This document shows positions 26,925 through 35,528 of a stretch of 64,000 bases of DNA, in pieces. The notes beneath the pieces were generated by a model. That model was not told where the DNA came from. It saw only the letters and a list, made by a program, of their open reading frames with translations, and searched no databases. This DNA comes from Fodinibacter sp963730365. GTDB taxonomy: Bacteria > Actinomycetota > Actinomycetes > Actinomycetales > Dermatophilaceae. Every line of letters begins with the position of its first letter. Within the stretch, counting starts at the first letter, position 1. Where the stretch lies: the NCBI GenBank assembly GCA_963730365.1, contig CAVSRM010000010.1, forward strand, positions 1-64,000, read 5' to 3'. The position numbers were made by a program, and so were the translations under genes.

Positions 26925-27896
26925 TCAGCGTGCGCGGCGGCTGCGAGCGATCTCGTAGAGGGTCACTCCGGTGGCGATCCCGGCATTCAGCGACTCGACG
27001 GCGGAGCTCATCGGCACCGAGACGATCTGGTCGCAGTGCTCGCGCACGAGCCGCGACAGCCCCTTGCCCTCGGAGCCGACGACCACCACGAGCGGCTCCG
27101 ACGCCAGCTCGAGGTCGGGCAGCTCGACGTCGCCGTCCATGTCGAGGCCGATGATGAAGAAGCCGGCCTTCTTGTAGTCCTCGAGGGCCCGGTTCAGGTT
27201 GGTGGCCTGCGCCACCGGGATGCGCGCCGCGGCACCGGCGGACGACTTCCACGCGGATGCCGTCATCCCGGCCGAACGGCGGCTCGGCACCACCACGCCG
27301 TGACCCCCGAACGCCGCCACCGAGCGCACGATGGCCCCCAGGTTGCGCGGGTCGGTGATGCCGTCGAGGGCCACGACGAGCGGGACGCCCGGCAGCTCGG
27401 GGTCGATCAGGTCGCTCGGGTGCGCGTAGTCGTAGGGCGGCACCTGCAGGGCGAGCCCCTGGTGGACGGCCCCGTCGGTGAGCCGGTCGAGCTCGCCCCT
27501 CGGGGTCTCGAGCACCGGGATGGCGCGCTCGGTCGCGATCTTGAGGGCCTCGCGCACCCGGTCGTCGGAGTCGATCCGCCCGGCGACGTACATCGTCGTG
27601 GCGGGGACGTCGGTGCGCAGCGCCTCGAGCACCGAGTTCCGTCCGGCCACCATCTCGCTGCTGGCCTTGTTCTTGCGGGTGCTCGTGCGACCCGAGTGAC
27701 CCCGACCGCCCTCCCCGCGCTTGTCCGACGTCTTGGCGGCCTTGTGCGCCTTGTGGTTCGGGCGGTCCCCGGCCTTCGGCGTCGGACCCTTGCCCTCCAG
27801 CCCGCGCCGACGCTGTCCCCCGGAGCCGACCTGGGGCCCCTTCTTGTTGCCCGTGCGCACAGCGCCACGGCGTTGGGAGTTACCGGCCATCGTCAT
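26925..27896 (-). CDS. rlmB: 23S rRNA Gm2251 2'-O-methyltransferase (SpoU/TrmH family)
   Basis: 323 residues. A basic disordered N terminus (1-80, rich in Lys/Arg/Gly) precedes the substrate-binding domain (about 85-155, GRNSVLEALRTDVPATTMYV) and a SPOUT domain with the deep-knot motifs DGITDPRNLGAIVRSVAAFG, VVVGSEGKGLSRLVRE and VPMSSAVESLNAGIATGV. It methylates G2251 in the peptidyl-transferase P loop. The ATG overlaps the cysS stop (ATGA at 27893-27896). The gene pair is the conserved actinobacterial order. Confidence 0.95.
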   Translation of the reverse strand: MTMAGNSQRRGAVRTGNKKGPQVGSGGQRRRGLEGKGPTPKAGDRPNHKAHKAAKTSDKRGEGGRGHSGRTSTRKNKASSEMVAGRNSVLEALRTDVPATTMYVAGRIDSDDRVREALKIATERAIPVLETPRGELDRLTDGAVHQGLALQVPPYDYAHPSDLIDPELPGVPLVVALDGITDPRNLGAIVRSVAAFGGHGVVVPSRRSAGMTASAWKSSAGAAARIPVAQATNLNRALEDYKKAGFFIIGLDMDGDVELPDLELASEPLVVVVGSEGKGLSRLVREHCDQIVSVPMSSAVESLNAGIATGVTLYEIARSRRAR

Positions 27897-29329
27897 TCAC
27901 CTCGTCCTCGGGCGAGGGACCAGCGGGCACCTGCTGCGGTGTCCTCCAGCGCGATCCCCGCCGCGGTCAGCTCGTCGCGGATCGCGTCCGCCGTGTCGTA
28001 GTCGCGCGAGGAACGGGCCTGGGCTCGTGCCTGGATCCGCCCGCGGACGAGGGCGTCGAGGCTCGCGAGCGCGTCGGTCGCCGCCTCCGAGTCGCCGGCC
28101 GACCAGGCCGGGTCGAGCGGGTTGACGCCGAGCACGTCGGTCATCGCGATGACGAGCCGAGCGATCGCCGCGGCATCCTCGTGGTCGCCGTCGTCGAGGG
28201 CGGTGTTGCCCGCCCGGACCATCTCGTGGACCACCGCGAGTGCGCCCGAGACCCCGAGGTCGTCGTCCATCGACTGCCGGAACTCCTCGGGAAGCTCCTC
28301 CGTGCCGGTGGGGGCCGCGGTGGACACCCCCGGCAGCGCCCGCCCGAGGAAGCCCTCGATCCGCTCGACCGCGGTGGCCGACTCCTCGATGGAGCCCTTG
28401 TGGAACTCGATCGTCGAGCGGTAGTGCGCCGCCGTCAGGTAGTAGCGCACGGCCAGGGGGCGGTGCTCCTTGACGACCTCGCTGACCCGGAGCGAGTTGC
28501 CGAGCGACTTGCTCATCTTCTCCCCGCCCATCGTCACCCAGGCGTTGTGCAGCCAGGTGCGCGCGAAGCCGAGACCGGCCGCGCGGGACTGCGCCTGCTC
28601 GTTCTCGTGGTGCGGGAACCGCAGGTCCACCCCGCCTCCGTGGATGTCGAAGGTGTCGCCGAGGTACTTGCGCGCCATGGCCGAGCACTCCAGGTGCCAC
28701 CCGGGGCGGCCCTCCCCGAACGGGGTCGGCCACGCCGCGGTGGCGGGCTCGTCGGCCTTGCGGCCCTTCCACAGCGCGAAGTCGCGCGGGTCGCGCTTGC
28801 CGCGCGGATCGGCGTCCTCCGCCTCGGCCATGTCCTCGACCCTCTGGTGGGTCAGCTCGCCGTAGGCCGGCCAGCTCTGCACGTCGAAGTAGACGTCACC
28901 GCTGCCGTCCTCCGCGACGTACGCGTGCCCCTTCTCGATGAGGATCTCCATGAGCTCGACCATCTCGGGGACGTGGCCCGTGGCGCGCGGCTCGTACGTC
29001 GGCGGCAGCACCCCGAGGGACGCGAGCGCGTCGGCGGTCTCGGTCTCGTTGCGGTAGGACACGGCATACCAGGCCTCCCCCGAGTCGGCCGACCTCGCGA
29101 GGATCTTGTCGTCGATGTCGGTGACGTTGCGGATCAGGGTGACCTCGAGGCCGTGGCCCCGCTCCATCCAGCGCCGGAGCACGTCGAAGGCCACGGCGAA
29201 GCGCACGTGGCCGATGTGCGGCGGGGCCTGCGTCGTGAGCCCACAGATGTAGATCCCCGCCTTGCCGGGCACGACGGGGACGAAGTCACGCAGCTCGCGG
29301 GACATGGAGTCGAAAAGCCTGAGGGTCAC
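27893..29329 (-). CDS. cysS: Cysteinyl-tRNA synthetase
   Basis: 478 residues, GTG start at 29329. Class Ia synthetase with the HIGH motif (PPHIGHVRF, about 37-45), zinc ligands CGLTT and CSAM/HHENE, and the KMSKS loop (about 274-278). The C-terminal DALR and anticodon-binding regions are complete. It charges tRNA-Cys in the cytoplasm. It is coupled to rlmB downstream. In mycobacteria ispF precedes cysS directly; here three extra genes intervene. Confidence 0.97.
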   Translation of the reverse strand: MTLRLFDSMSRELRDFVPVVPGKAGIYICGLTTQAPPHIGHVRFAVAFDVLRRWMERGHGLEVTLIRNVTDIDDKILARSADSGEAWYAVSYRNETETADALASLGVLPPTYEPRATGHVPEMVELMEILIEKGHAYVAEDGSGDVYFDVQSWPAYGELTHQRVEDMAEAEDADPRGKRDPRDFALWKGRKADEPATAAWPTPFGEGRPGWHLECSAMARKYLGDTFDIHGGGVDLRFPHHENEQAQSRAAGLGFARTWLHNAWVTMGGEKMSKSLGNSLRVSEVVKEHRPLAVRYYLTAAHYRSTIEFHKGSIEESATAVERIEGFLGRALPGVSTAAPTGTEELPEEFRQSMDDDLGVSGALAVVHEMVRAGNTALDDGDHEDAAAIARLVIAMTDVLGVNPLDPAWSAGDSEAATDALASLDALVRGRIQARAQARSSRDYDTADAIRDELTAAGIALEDTAAGARWSLARGRGE

Positions 29330-29394
29330 CCGGTCAAGGCTACCGGCGATCCCCGCTCACCCCTGACGCTCGCCCCAGGGGGGCCGGGCGGGAG

Positions 29395-30276
29395 TCAGAG
29401 GTGCTCGACGAAGAAGGCGGCGACGTCGTCGGCGTACTCGGTGATGTAGGCGTAGCCCTCGTACCGTCCCGTCGACGGGTACCGCACCAACGGCAGCGCC
29501 CTCGGCGTGGCCTCGACCATCGCCTCGACGTCGGACATCGTGCCCCACGGGTCGCCCGTCCCCTGCACGTACTTCGCGACGGTGTCGGTGAGCAGCGCCG
29601 CCGCGACGCCCGGGTCGGCCCTGCTCGGCCGGGGAGCGCGGGCGGCGGCGTAGCACCAGTCGGTGGGGTGCAGGATGGCCGGGCCCTGCTTGCCCAGGTG
29701 GTCGCGGGCGAACCGGGCGATGAACGTGCCCGCCCGGTTGGGCTGGATGAGCAGCATCGCCGGGATCGGCTGGCAGTACGGCGCCGCCTCGAGGGCGGTG
29801 TTGCCGCCCATCGAGGTGCCGAGCACGCCGACCCGCAGCGGATCGACCTCCGGGCGTCCACGCACGTAGGACATCGCCCCGATGAGGTCACGCGCCTCCC
29901 ACGCCCCGAAGGTCATCGGCATCCGCGACCCGCTCCGACCGTGGTTGCTGAGGTCGAACATCAGCACGTGCATCCCGGCGTCGTGCACCGCGCGAACGGT
30001 GGGCAGGAAGTCGACGTCCCGGTCGTCGAAGGGGACCAGACCCGCGACGTTGCCCGCCCGGTTCCACAGCCACCCGTGCACGAAGACGACGACGGGCCCC
30101 GGGACCGCTCCGGTGGGCTCGGCGGGAACGAACCAGCCTTCGAGGGGCACGCCGTCGGTGGCGGTGAAGGCGACCTCCTCACAGGCGAGGTCGACGTCGG
30201 CGGGGGTGCGGGTGATGGGTTGGCGCTGCCCGACGACCATCAGCTTGATGAGCGCCAGCGGCCGCGGGAGATCCAT
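29395..30276 (-). CDS. Alpha/beta hydrolase, serine-peptidase-like
   Basis: 293 residues. Motifs VVFVHGWLWNRAGN (oxyanion), MFDLSNHGRSGSRMP, the nucleophile elbow GTSMGG (RVGVLGTSMGGNTALEA) and an acid/base pair towards the C terminus (ATPRALPLVRYPSTGRYEGY) point to an active alpha/beta hydrolase of the dienelactone hydrolase/acyl-peptidase type. The histidine is not clear at the end. It follows the MBL-fold gene by 60 bases on the same strand and is probably in the mycothiol module. It may hydrolyse a thioester such as S-formylmycothiol (inference), but the substrate is unproven. Confidence 0.82.
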   Translation of the reverse strand: MDLPRPLALIKLMVVGQRQPITRTPADVDLACEEVAFTATDGVPLEGWFVPAEPTGAVPGPVVVFVHGWLWNRAGNVAGLVPFDDRDVDFLPTVRAVHDAGMHVLMFDLSNHGRSGSRMPMTFGAWEARDLIGAMSYVRGRPEVDPLRVGVLGTSMGGNTALEAAPYCQPIPAMLLIQPNRAGTFIARFARDHLGKQGPAILHPTDWCYAAARAPRPSRADPGVAAALLTDTVAKYVQGTGDPWGTMSDVEAMVEATPRALPLVRYPSTGRYEGYAYITEYADDVAAFFVEHL

Positions 30277-30336
30277 GGTCGCGATCCTCCCGCACCGTCG
30301 GCGGGAGCGCCAGCACCCGGAAATGGCCTCCCGCGG

Positions 30337-30999
30337 TCAGTGACCCCGCGCGATCCACTCCTCGAGGTGCGGGCCCTCTGCGCCGATCGACGTCGAGTCG
30401 CCGTGGCCGGTGAGGACGACCGTCTCCTCGGGGAGCGGAAGGACCCTGGTGCGCAGCGACTCGATGATCGTCGGGAAGTCGCTGTAGGACCTGCCGGTCG
30501 CGCCCGGCCCGCCCTGGAACAGGGTGTCCCCGCTGAAGAGCACCTCCAGTGCCGGTGCGTGGAGGCAGCACGCACCCGGCGCGTGCCCCGGCGTGTGGAT
30601 CACGGTGAGGTCGACGTCGCCCACCGTGAACACCTGGCCGTCGTGCAGCTCGGCACCGGGCGGGTCGTCCTGGCTCTGGTCCCACAGCACCCGGTCGTCG
30701 GGGTGCAGGTACGCCGTTGCGCCGGTCGCGGCGACCAGGTCGACCACCGCGTTGACGTGGTCGTTGTGGCCGTGGGTGCACACGAGCGCGACGACCCTCC
30801 GGCCGTGGACCGCCTCGATGATGGCGGCGGCGTCGTGGGCCGCGTCGACGACGAGGCACTCGGTGTCGTCGCCGACCACCCAGACGTTGTTGTCGACCTC
30901 CCAGGACCCGCCGTCGAGCTCGAAGACGCCCGAGGTGACCACGCGCTCGACGCGCACACCCCCCGGGGAGGCCGTGACCGGCATCCCGGCCCCGCTCAC
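30337..30999 (-). CDS. MBL-fold hydrolase linked to mycothiol-dependent formaldehyde oxidation
   Basis: 220 residues, GTG start. Metallo-beta-lactamase fold with the zinc motif THGHNDHVNAV (HxHxDH, about 85-90), then His in HTPGHAPGACC, the bridging Asp in FSGDTLF, and a final His (LTGHGDST). The GTG overlaps the stop of the mscR gene (GTGA at 30996-30999). In actinobacteria this partner gene follows mscR and is thought to hydrolyse the S-formylmycothiol product, completing detoxification to formate. The exact substrate is inferred from context. Confidence 0.87.
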   Translation of the reverse strand: MSGAGMPVTASPGGVRVERVVTSGVFELDGGSWEVDNNVWVVGDDTECLVVDAAHDAAAIIEAVHGRRVVALVCTHGHNDHVNAVVDLVAATGATAYLHPDDRVLWDQSQDDPPGAELHDGQVFTVGDVDLTVIHTPGHAPGACCLHAPALEVLFSGDTLFQGGPGATGRSYSDFPTIIESLRTRVLPLPEETVVLTGHGDSTSIGAEGPHLEEWIARGH

Positions 31000-32093
31000 T
31001 TCGTGCCCTCCATGACGACCACCGAGCGCAGCACGTCACCGTGGTGCATCTTGTCGAAGGCCGCCTCCACGTCGGCGATGCCGATCCGCTCGGTGACGAA
31101 GGCGTCGAGGTCGAACCGGCCCTGCCGGTAGAGGTCGACGAGCATCGGGAAGTCGCGGGAGGGGAGGCAGTCGCCGTACCAGCTGGACTTCAGCGCTCCA
31201 CCGCGACCGAAGACGTCGATGAGCGGGAGGGTGATCTGCTTGTCGGGGGTGGGCACGCCGACGAGCACGACGGTGCCGGCCAGGTCGCGGGCGTAGAACG
31301 CCTGCTCGTAGGTCTCCGGCCGGCCCACCGCCTCGATGACGACGTCGGCGCCGTTGCCGCCGGTGAGGGCGCGGATGGCCTCGATCGGGTCCTCGGTGCT
31401 GGAGTCGACGGTGTGGGTGGCGCCGAAGCCCTTCGCGGCCTCGAGCTTCTTGGCGTCGATGTCGACGGCGATGACGGTCGTGGCACCCGCGACGACGGCC
31501 CCCGCGATGGCCGCGTTGCCCACGCCTCCGCAGCCGATGACGGCCACCGAGTCGCCGCGCCCGACGTTGCCGGTGTTGACCGCTGCGCCGAACCCGGCCA
31601 TCACCCCGCAGCCCAGCAGCCCCACGGCTGCGGCGTCGGCGTCGCGGTCGACCTTGGTGCACTGGCCGGCGGCGACGAGGGTCTTCTCGATGAAGGCACC
31701 GATGCCGAGCGCCGGGCTCAGCTCGGTGCCGTCGGTGAGGGTCATCTTCTGGGTGGCGTTGTGGGTGGCGAAGCAGTACCAGGGCTTGCCCTTGAGGCAC
31801 GCGCGGCACTGACCGCAGACGGCACGCCAGTTGAGGACGACGAAGTCGCCGGGCTCGACCTCGCTCACACCCTCGCCCACCGCCTCGACGGTGCCGGCGG
31901 CCTCGTGGCCGAGCAGGAACGGGAACTCGTCGTTGATCCCGCCCTCGCGGTAGTGCAGGTCGGTGTGGCACACCCCGCACGCCTCGATCCTCACGACGAC
32001 CTCACCGGGGCCGGGGTCGGGGACGACGACGTCGACGAGCTCGACCTCGGCTCCCTTGGCACGCGAGATGACACCCTTGACGGTCTGGGACAC
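30996..32093 (-). CDS. mscR: S-(hydroxymethyl)mycothiol dehydrogenase
   Basis: 365 residues from the GTG at 32093 (VSQTVKGVIS). Zinc-dependent medium-chain dehydrogenase: catalytic-zinc Cys and His (ACGVCHTDLHY, LLGHEAAGTVE), structural-zinc cysteines (CGQCRACLKGKPWYC), Rossmann GCGGVGNAA, and the family-specific WRAVCGQCR and SSWYGDCLPSRDFP. It oxidises the formaldehyde-mycothiol adduct with NAD. The neighbouring MBL gene overlaps by four bases. Mycothiol genes mshA and mshD are in the same window. The family also contains related AdhC-type enzymes; mycothiol use is inferred from the family and context. Confidence 0.92.
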   Translation of the reverse strand: MSQTVKGVISRAKGAEVELVDVVVPDPGPGEVVVRIEACGVCHTDLHYREGGINDEFPFLLGHEAAGTVEAVGEGVSEVEPGDFVVLNWRAVCGQCRACLKGKPWYCFATHNATQKMTLTDGTELSPALGIGAFIEKTLVAAGQCTKVDRDADAAAVGLLGCGVMAGFGAAVNTGNVGRGDSVAVIGCGGVGNAAIAGAVVAGATTVIAVDIDAKKLEAAKGFGATHTVDSSTEDPIEAIRALTGGNGADVVIEAVGRPETYEQAFYARDLAGTVVLVGVPTPDKQITLPLIDVFGRGGALKSSWYGDCLPSRDFPMLVDLYRQGRFDLDAFVTERIGIADVEAAFDKMHHGDVLRSVVVMEGTK

Positions 32094-32257
32094 GGCGGAC
32101 TCCTCGGCTGCGACGCTGCTGTCGCCGCCACCGTAGCCCGGATGCCGTGGGCACCGGTCTGGCGGGTGCCGGAGCCCGAGGTGTTGCGCCTCGGTCCCGC
32201 CGGTTGCGCCCTCGTGGGGCCGGTCCAGGTGGGGCTGGTCTCGTCGTGCGTTCGACG

Positions 32258-32749
32258 TCAGGGTCGGGAGGGGATGACGAGGGCAGTGGCGATCGCGGCT
32301 GCTCCCTCGCCGCGGCCGGTGAGGCCCAGGCCGTCGGTCGTGGTGCCGCTCACGGACACCGGCGCGCCCACGGCATCCGACATCGCCGACTCGGCCTCGG
32401 CACGCCGGGTGCCGACCTTCGGGGTGTTGCCGACGACCTGGACCGCGACGTTGCCCACCTCGAAGCCCGCGTCGCGCACGAGACGAGCCGCCTCCGCGAG
32501 CAGCGTGACACCGGAGGCGCCGGCCAGCTCGGGCCGAGAGGTCCCGAAATGGGCTCCCAGGTCGCCGATGCCGGCTGCTGAGAACAGGGCGTCGCACGCC
32601 GCGTGGGCCGCCACGTCGGCGTCGGAGTGTCCGTCGAGGCCCCGCTCACCGGGCCAGCGCAGCCCGGCGACCCACAGCTCGCGGTCGGAGCCGTCGGGCG
32701 CGAGGGCATGCACGTCGACGCCGACGCCGACCCTGGGCAGATCCGGCAT
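32258..32749 (-). CDS. ispF: 2-C-methyl-D-erythritol 2,4-cyclodiphosphate synthase
   Basis: 163 residues from the ATG at 32749, with an AAGGAG site. Metal ligands: VGVDVHAL (Asp/His) and GLDGHSDADV (His). Other motifs are IGDLGAHFG and KVGTRRAEAES, ending TGRGEGAAAIATALV. It makes the cyclic diphosphate in the MEP isoprenoid pathway as a trimer. It follows ispD after a 100-base gap that holds a hairpin (32793-32830). Confidence 0.96.
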   Translation of the reverse strand: MPDLPRVGVGVDVHALAPDGSDRELWVAGLRWPGERGLDGHSDADVAAHAACDALFSAAGIGDLGAHFGTSRPELAGASGVTLLAEAARLVRDAGFEVGNVAVQVVGNTPKVGTRRAEAESAMSDAVGAPVSVSGTTTDGLGLTGRGEGAAAIATALVIPSRP

Positions 32750-32792
32750 TCGCGCTCCTTGGTCGAGGTGGCGGGCCACTCAGCAGAGGTTG

Positions 32793-32830
32793 GTGCTCGA
32801 ACCACATGTTCCTGCCTGTGGTTCGAGCAC
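32793..32830. repeat. 14-bp perfect inverted repeat between ispD and ispF
   Basis: GTGCTCGAACCACA (32793-32806) and TGTGGTTCGAGCAC (32817-32830) flank a 10-base loop. Outside the arms the words CAGCAGAGGTT (32781-32791) and TAGCAGAGGTT (32841-32851) repeat directly. The hairpin lies between two genes of one operon, so it could attenuate or process the transcript. Confidence 0.75.
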
Positions 32831-32849
32831 GAAGGTCTGCTAGCAGAGG

Positions 32850-33557
32850 TTAGCGGGAGGCGAGGAGGCGCTCGGCGTGGGCGAGGTCGTCGACGGTCGT
32901 GACCTTGAAGGCGTCGGCGTGGCCCTCGACCACCACGACGCGCTCCCCCATCGCCTCGACGAGCGCCGCGTCGTCGGTGGCCGCCAGACCACTGCGGTAG
33001 GCCGCGTCGAGCACCTCCCGGCGGAACCCCTGGGGTGTCTGCACCGCGCGCAGGGCACCTCGGTCAGGGGTTCCGGTGATGGCGCCGGTGGCATCCACCG
33101 TCTTGATCGTGTCGACGACGGCCAACCCCGGAACCGCTCCGGCGGCACCCCCGAGGACCGCCTCGACGACCCGGCCGAAGACCTCCAGCGGCGTGAGGCA
33201 CCGGGCGGCGTCGTGCACCAGCACGACGTCGACATCGGCAGCCAGAGCGGCAAGACCGGCCGCGACCGAGTCGGTGCGCTCTGCGCCCCCCGACACGACG
33301 TGCGCACCGGGCGGCAGCACGACACCGCGCCACAGGTGGTCGGAGTGCTCCATCGGGTCGTCGTGCCCGCGGGGGGCAACGACGACCAGGGACCTCAGCT
33401 GGGGCAGCTGCTCGATGGTCGCGATGGCGTGGGCGAGCAACGGGCGACCGGCGAGGTGCACGAACGCCTTGGGCACCCCGGCGCCGAGGCGTGTGCCGGA
33501 CCCCGCCGCAACGACGACGACGCCGACGCTGCACGGGGCAGCGTCGGCGTCGATCAC
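32850..33557 (-). CDS. ispD: 2-C-methyl-D-erythritol 4-phosphate cytidylyltransferase
   Basis: 235 residues if the GTG at 33557 is used; no ATG exists before the first conserved strand. CTP-binding motif VVVVAAGSGTRLGAGVPKAF, then GGAERTDSV, VLVHDAARCLTP and the tail TDDAALVEAMGERVVVVEGH. It transfers CMP to MEP in the isoprenoid pathway. The start is 26 bases downstream of the carD stop, so both share a transcript. The start codon is the least certain element. Confidence 0.94.
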   Translation of the reverse strand: MIDADAAPCSVGVVVVAAGSGTRLGAGVPKAFVHLAGRPLLAHAIATIEQLPQLRSLVVVAPRGHDDPMEHSDHLWRGVVLPPGAHVVSGGAERTDSVAAGLAALAADVDVVLVHDAARCLTPLEVFGRVVEAVLGGAAGAVPGLAVVDTIKTVDATGAITGTPDRGALRAVQTPQGFRREVLDAAYRSGLAATDDAALVEAMGERVVVVEGHADAFKVTTVDDLAHAERLLASR

Positions 33558-33582
33558 GTCAGTGGTGGGCGTGGGCCCGGGA

Positions 33583-34065
33583 TCAGGACGCGAGGACCTC
33601 GTCGAGGATGACCTCGGCCTTGTCCTCGTCGGTCTTCTCCGCGAGCGCGAGCTCGGACACGAGGATCTGGCGGGCCTTGGCGAGCATGCGCTTCTCGCCG
33701 GCGGACAGGCCACGGTCCTTGTCGCGGCGCCACAGGTCGCGCACGACCTCGGCCACCTTGATGACATCACCGGAGGCGAGCTTCTCGAGGTTGGCCTTGA
33801 AGCGGCGCGACCAGTTGGTCGGCTCCTCGGCGAACGGGGTGCGGAGCACCTCGAAGACCTTGTCGAGGCCCTCCTTCGAGACGACGTCACGGACTCCGAC
33901 GAGGTCGCAGTTCTCAGCCGGTACCTCGATGACCAGGTCGCCTTGCGCGACCTTGAGCTTGAGGTACAGCTTCTCCTCTCCGCGGACCGTGCGCTTCTTG
34001 ATCTCTTCGATGCGCGCAGCCCCGTGGTGGGGGTACACGACCGTCTCGCCGACCTTGAAAACCAT
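33583..34065 (-). CDS. carD: CarD-family RNA-polymerase-binding regulator
   Basis: 160 residues from the ATG at 34065. The N-terminal Tudor-like RNAP-interaction domain (1-55, VGETVVYPHHGAARIEEI) binds the RNA polymerase beta subunit. The C-terminal helical domain (60-155) contains the DNA-interacting tryptophan in NWSRRFKAN. CarD stabilises open complexes at ribosomal and other promoters in actinobacteria and is usually essential. First gene of the carD-ispD-ispF run. Confidence 0.95.
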   Translation of the reverse strand: MVFKVGETVVYPHHGAARIEEIKKRTVRGEEKLYLKLKVAQGDLVIEVPAENCDLVGVRDVVSKEGLDKVFEVLRTPFAEEPTNWSRRFKANLEKLASGDVIKVAEVVRDLWRRDKDRGLSAGEKRMLAKARQILVSELALAEKTDEDKAEVILDEVLAS

Positions 34066-34306
34066 GTGTTGTTTTCCCCTTTCGCGACCCCAAGGATACC
34101 ACGCAGGGTCCGACCCTCCGAACTGAAAGGGATGCCGTTTGTGCAGGTCAGCGGCCCGAAAAGACCTCACGGGCAGGTGGATCAGGTCTTGACAGATGCC
34201 CGAGGTCGTGCTTCGCGCGGGGTGCGGGCGCGGGGTTGAGCACCGCCTTCGCCCGGGTTCGACACACCCACCACGCGCGATCACGGAGAATGGATATCCT
34301 TGCTCC

Positions 34307-34777
34307 GTGACGAACCGACGATCAGCGCTCGTGAGCGCCAGCGGGCTGGCTGCAGCCGCTCTCCTGATGTCCGGCTGTGCGGTCTTCTCCCCCGTGCAGA
34401 CCGACGTGAACTACCTCCCGGGCGACGGAACCCAGCTCGAGATGCCGGGCCTCGGGCTGCGCAACCTCGTGGTCGTCACCGACGAGCTGGGCGCTCCGGG
34501 CGTCCTGGTGGGGCAGGCCGTCAACCTCGGGGACGTGCCCATCCAGGTGACGTTCGCCGTGGAGGGATCGTCCACGCCGGCGGCCGCGACGGTGCCGGCG
34601 TTCGCCGCCACGCCGATCGCCCAGACGCCCACCCGCGTCGACATCGACTCCGTGCCCGCAGCGCCGGGCGGGATGGTCACCATGGTCATCGCGACGCGCG
34701 AGGCCGGGCAGAACCTCGTCCAGGTGCCCGTCCTCCGTGCGCAGGGCCAGTACGACGGCCTGCTCGACCAGCAGTGA
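34307..34777 (+). CDS. Predicted lipoprotein, unknown function
   Basis: 156 residues from the GTG at 34307. Twin-arginine-like n-region (TNRRSALVSAS), hydrophobic stretch, and lipobox LLMSGC with Cys at residue 25, so the mature protein should be membrane-anchored outside the cell. The mature part is a beta-rich domain (GLRNLVVVTDELGAPGVLVG, VNLGDVPIQVTFAV) of the kind seen in actinobacterial copper-chaperone-like or DUF-type lipoproteins. Divergent from carD and convergent with regX3. Confidence 0.82.
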   Translation: MTNRRSALVSASGLAAAALLMSGCAVFSPVQTDVNYLPGDGTQLEMPGLGLRNLVVVTDELGAPGVLVGQAVNLGDVPIQVTFAVEGSSTPAAATVPAFAATPIAQTPTRVDIDSVPAAPGGMVTMVIATREAGQNLVQVPVLRAQGQYDGLLDQQ

Positions 34778-34802
34778 GCGGGGGCCGAGGCTCGCAGGTG
34801 CC

Positions 34803-34887
34803 GGATCAGGCCTCGAGCGTATAGCGCAGTTTGCGCACGGTGAGGGGTCAGGCCTCGAACTTGTAGCCCAGTCCGCGCACGGTCAGG
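34803..34887 (-). repeat. 42-bp tandem duplication of the regX3 3' end
   Basis: Segments 34803-34845 and 34845-34887 are similar at roughly three quarters of positions. The inner copy encodes the regX3 C terminus (LTVRGLGYKFEA plus stop). The outer copy, beyond the stop, would encode LTVRKLRYTLEA plus its own stop. It is a decayed duplicate of the gene's last 14 codons. Confidence 0.75.
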
Positions 34888-35528
34888 ATGTGCACCGGGT
34901 TGGCCGGGTCGGTCTCGACCTTCGCGCGCAGCCTCTTGATGTGCACGTCCAGGGTCTTGGTGTCGCCGACGTAGTCGCTGCCCCAGACCCGGTCGATGAG
35001 CTGGATGCGCGTGAGCACCCTCCCGGCGTTGCGCAGCAGCATCTCGAGCAGCTCGAACTCCTTGAGGGGGAACGAGGTCTGGTCGCCGCCGACGGACACG
35101 ACGTGGCGCTCCACGTCCATGCGCACCGGGCCGGCCTCCAGGGTCGTCGGCAGCAGCTCCTCCGGCTCGGCCTGGCGCCGTAGCACCGCCTTGATCCGCG
35201 CCAGGAGCTCGCGCGAGGAGTAGGGCTTGGTGACGTAGTCGTCGGCACCCAGCTCGAGCCCCACCACCTTGTCGATCTCACTGTCCTTCGCAGTCAGCAT
35301 GATGACCGGGACGTTCGAGCGCTGCCTCAGCGCGCGACACACGTCGACGCCCGACAGGCCCGGCAGCATGAGGTCCAGCAGGACGAGGTCGGCGCCCGTG
35401 GAGTCGAACTCGGTCAGCGCGTCGTTTCCGTTCTCGGCGACCGAGACCTCGTAGCCCTCCTTGCTCAACAGGTAGGAGAGCGGGTCGGAGAACGAGATCT
35501 CGTCTTCGACGATCAGGATGCGCGTCAT
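34848..35528 (-). CDS. regX3: Response regulator RegX3 (OmpR family)
   Basis: 226 residues from the ATG at 35528. Receiver domain with acidic pocket (VEDE), phospho-acceptor Asp in LVLLDLMLPG, Thr (MLTAKD) and Lys (VTKPYS). The C-terminal winged helix shows FPLKEFELLEMLLRNAGRVL and GDTKTLDVHIKRLRAKVE. The ATG overlaps the senX3 stop (ATGA). With SenX3 it controls phosphate-starvation genes. Candidate binding units lie in the phoU upstream region. Confidence 0.95.
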   Translation of the reverse strand: MTRILIVEDEISFSDPLSYLLSKEGYEVSVAENGNDALTEFDSTGADLVLLDLMLPGLSGVDVCRALRQRSNVPVIMLTAKDSEIDKVVGLELGADDYVTKPYSSRELLARIKAVLRRQAEPEELLPTTLEAGPVRMDVERHVVSVGGDQTSFPLKEFELLEMLLRNAGRVLTRIQLIDRVWGSDYVGDTKTLDVHIKRLRAKVETDPANPVHILTVRGLGYKFEA

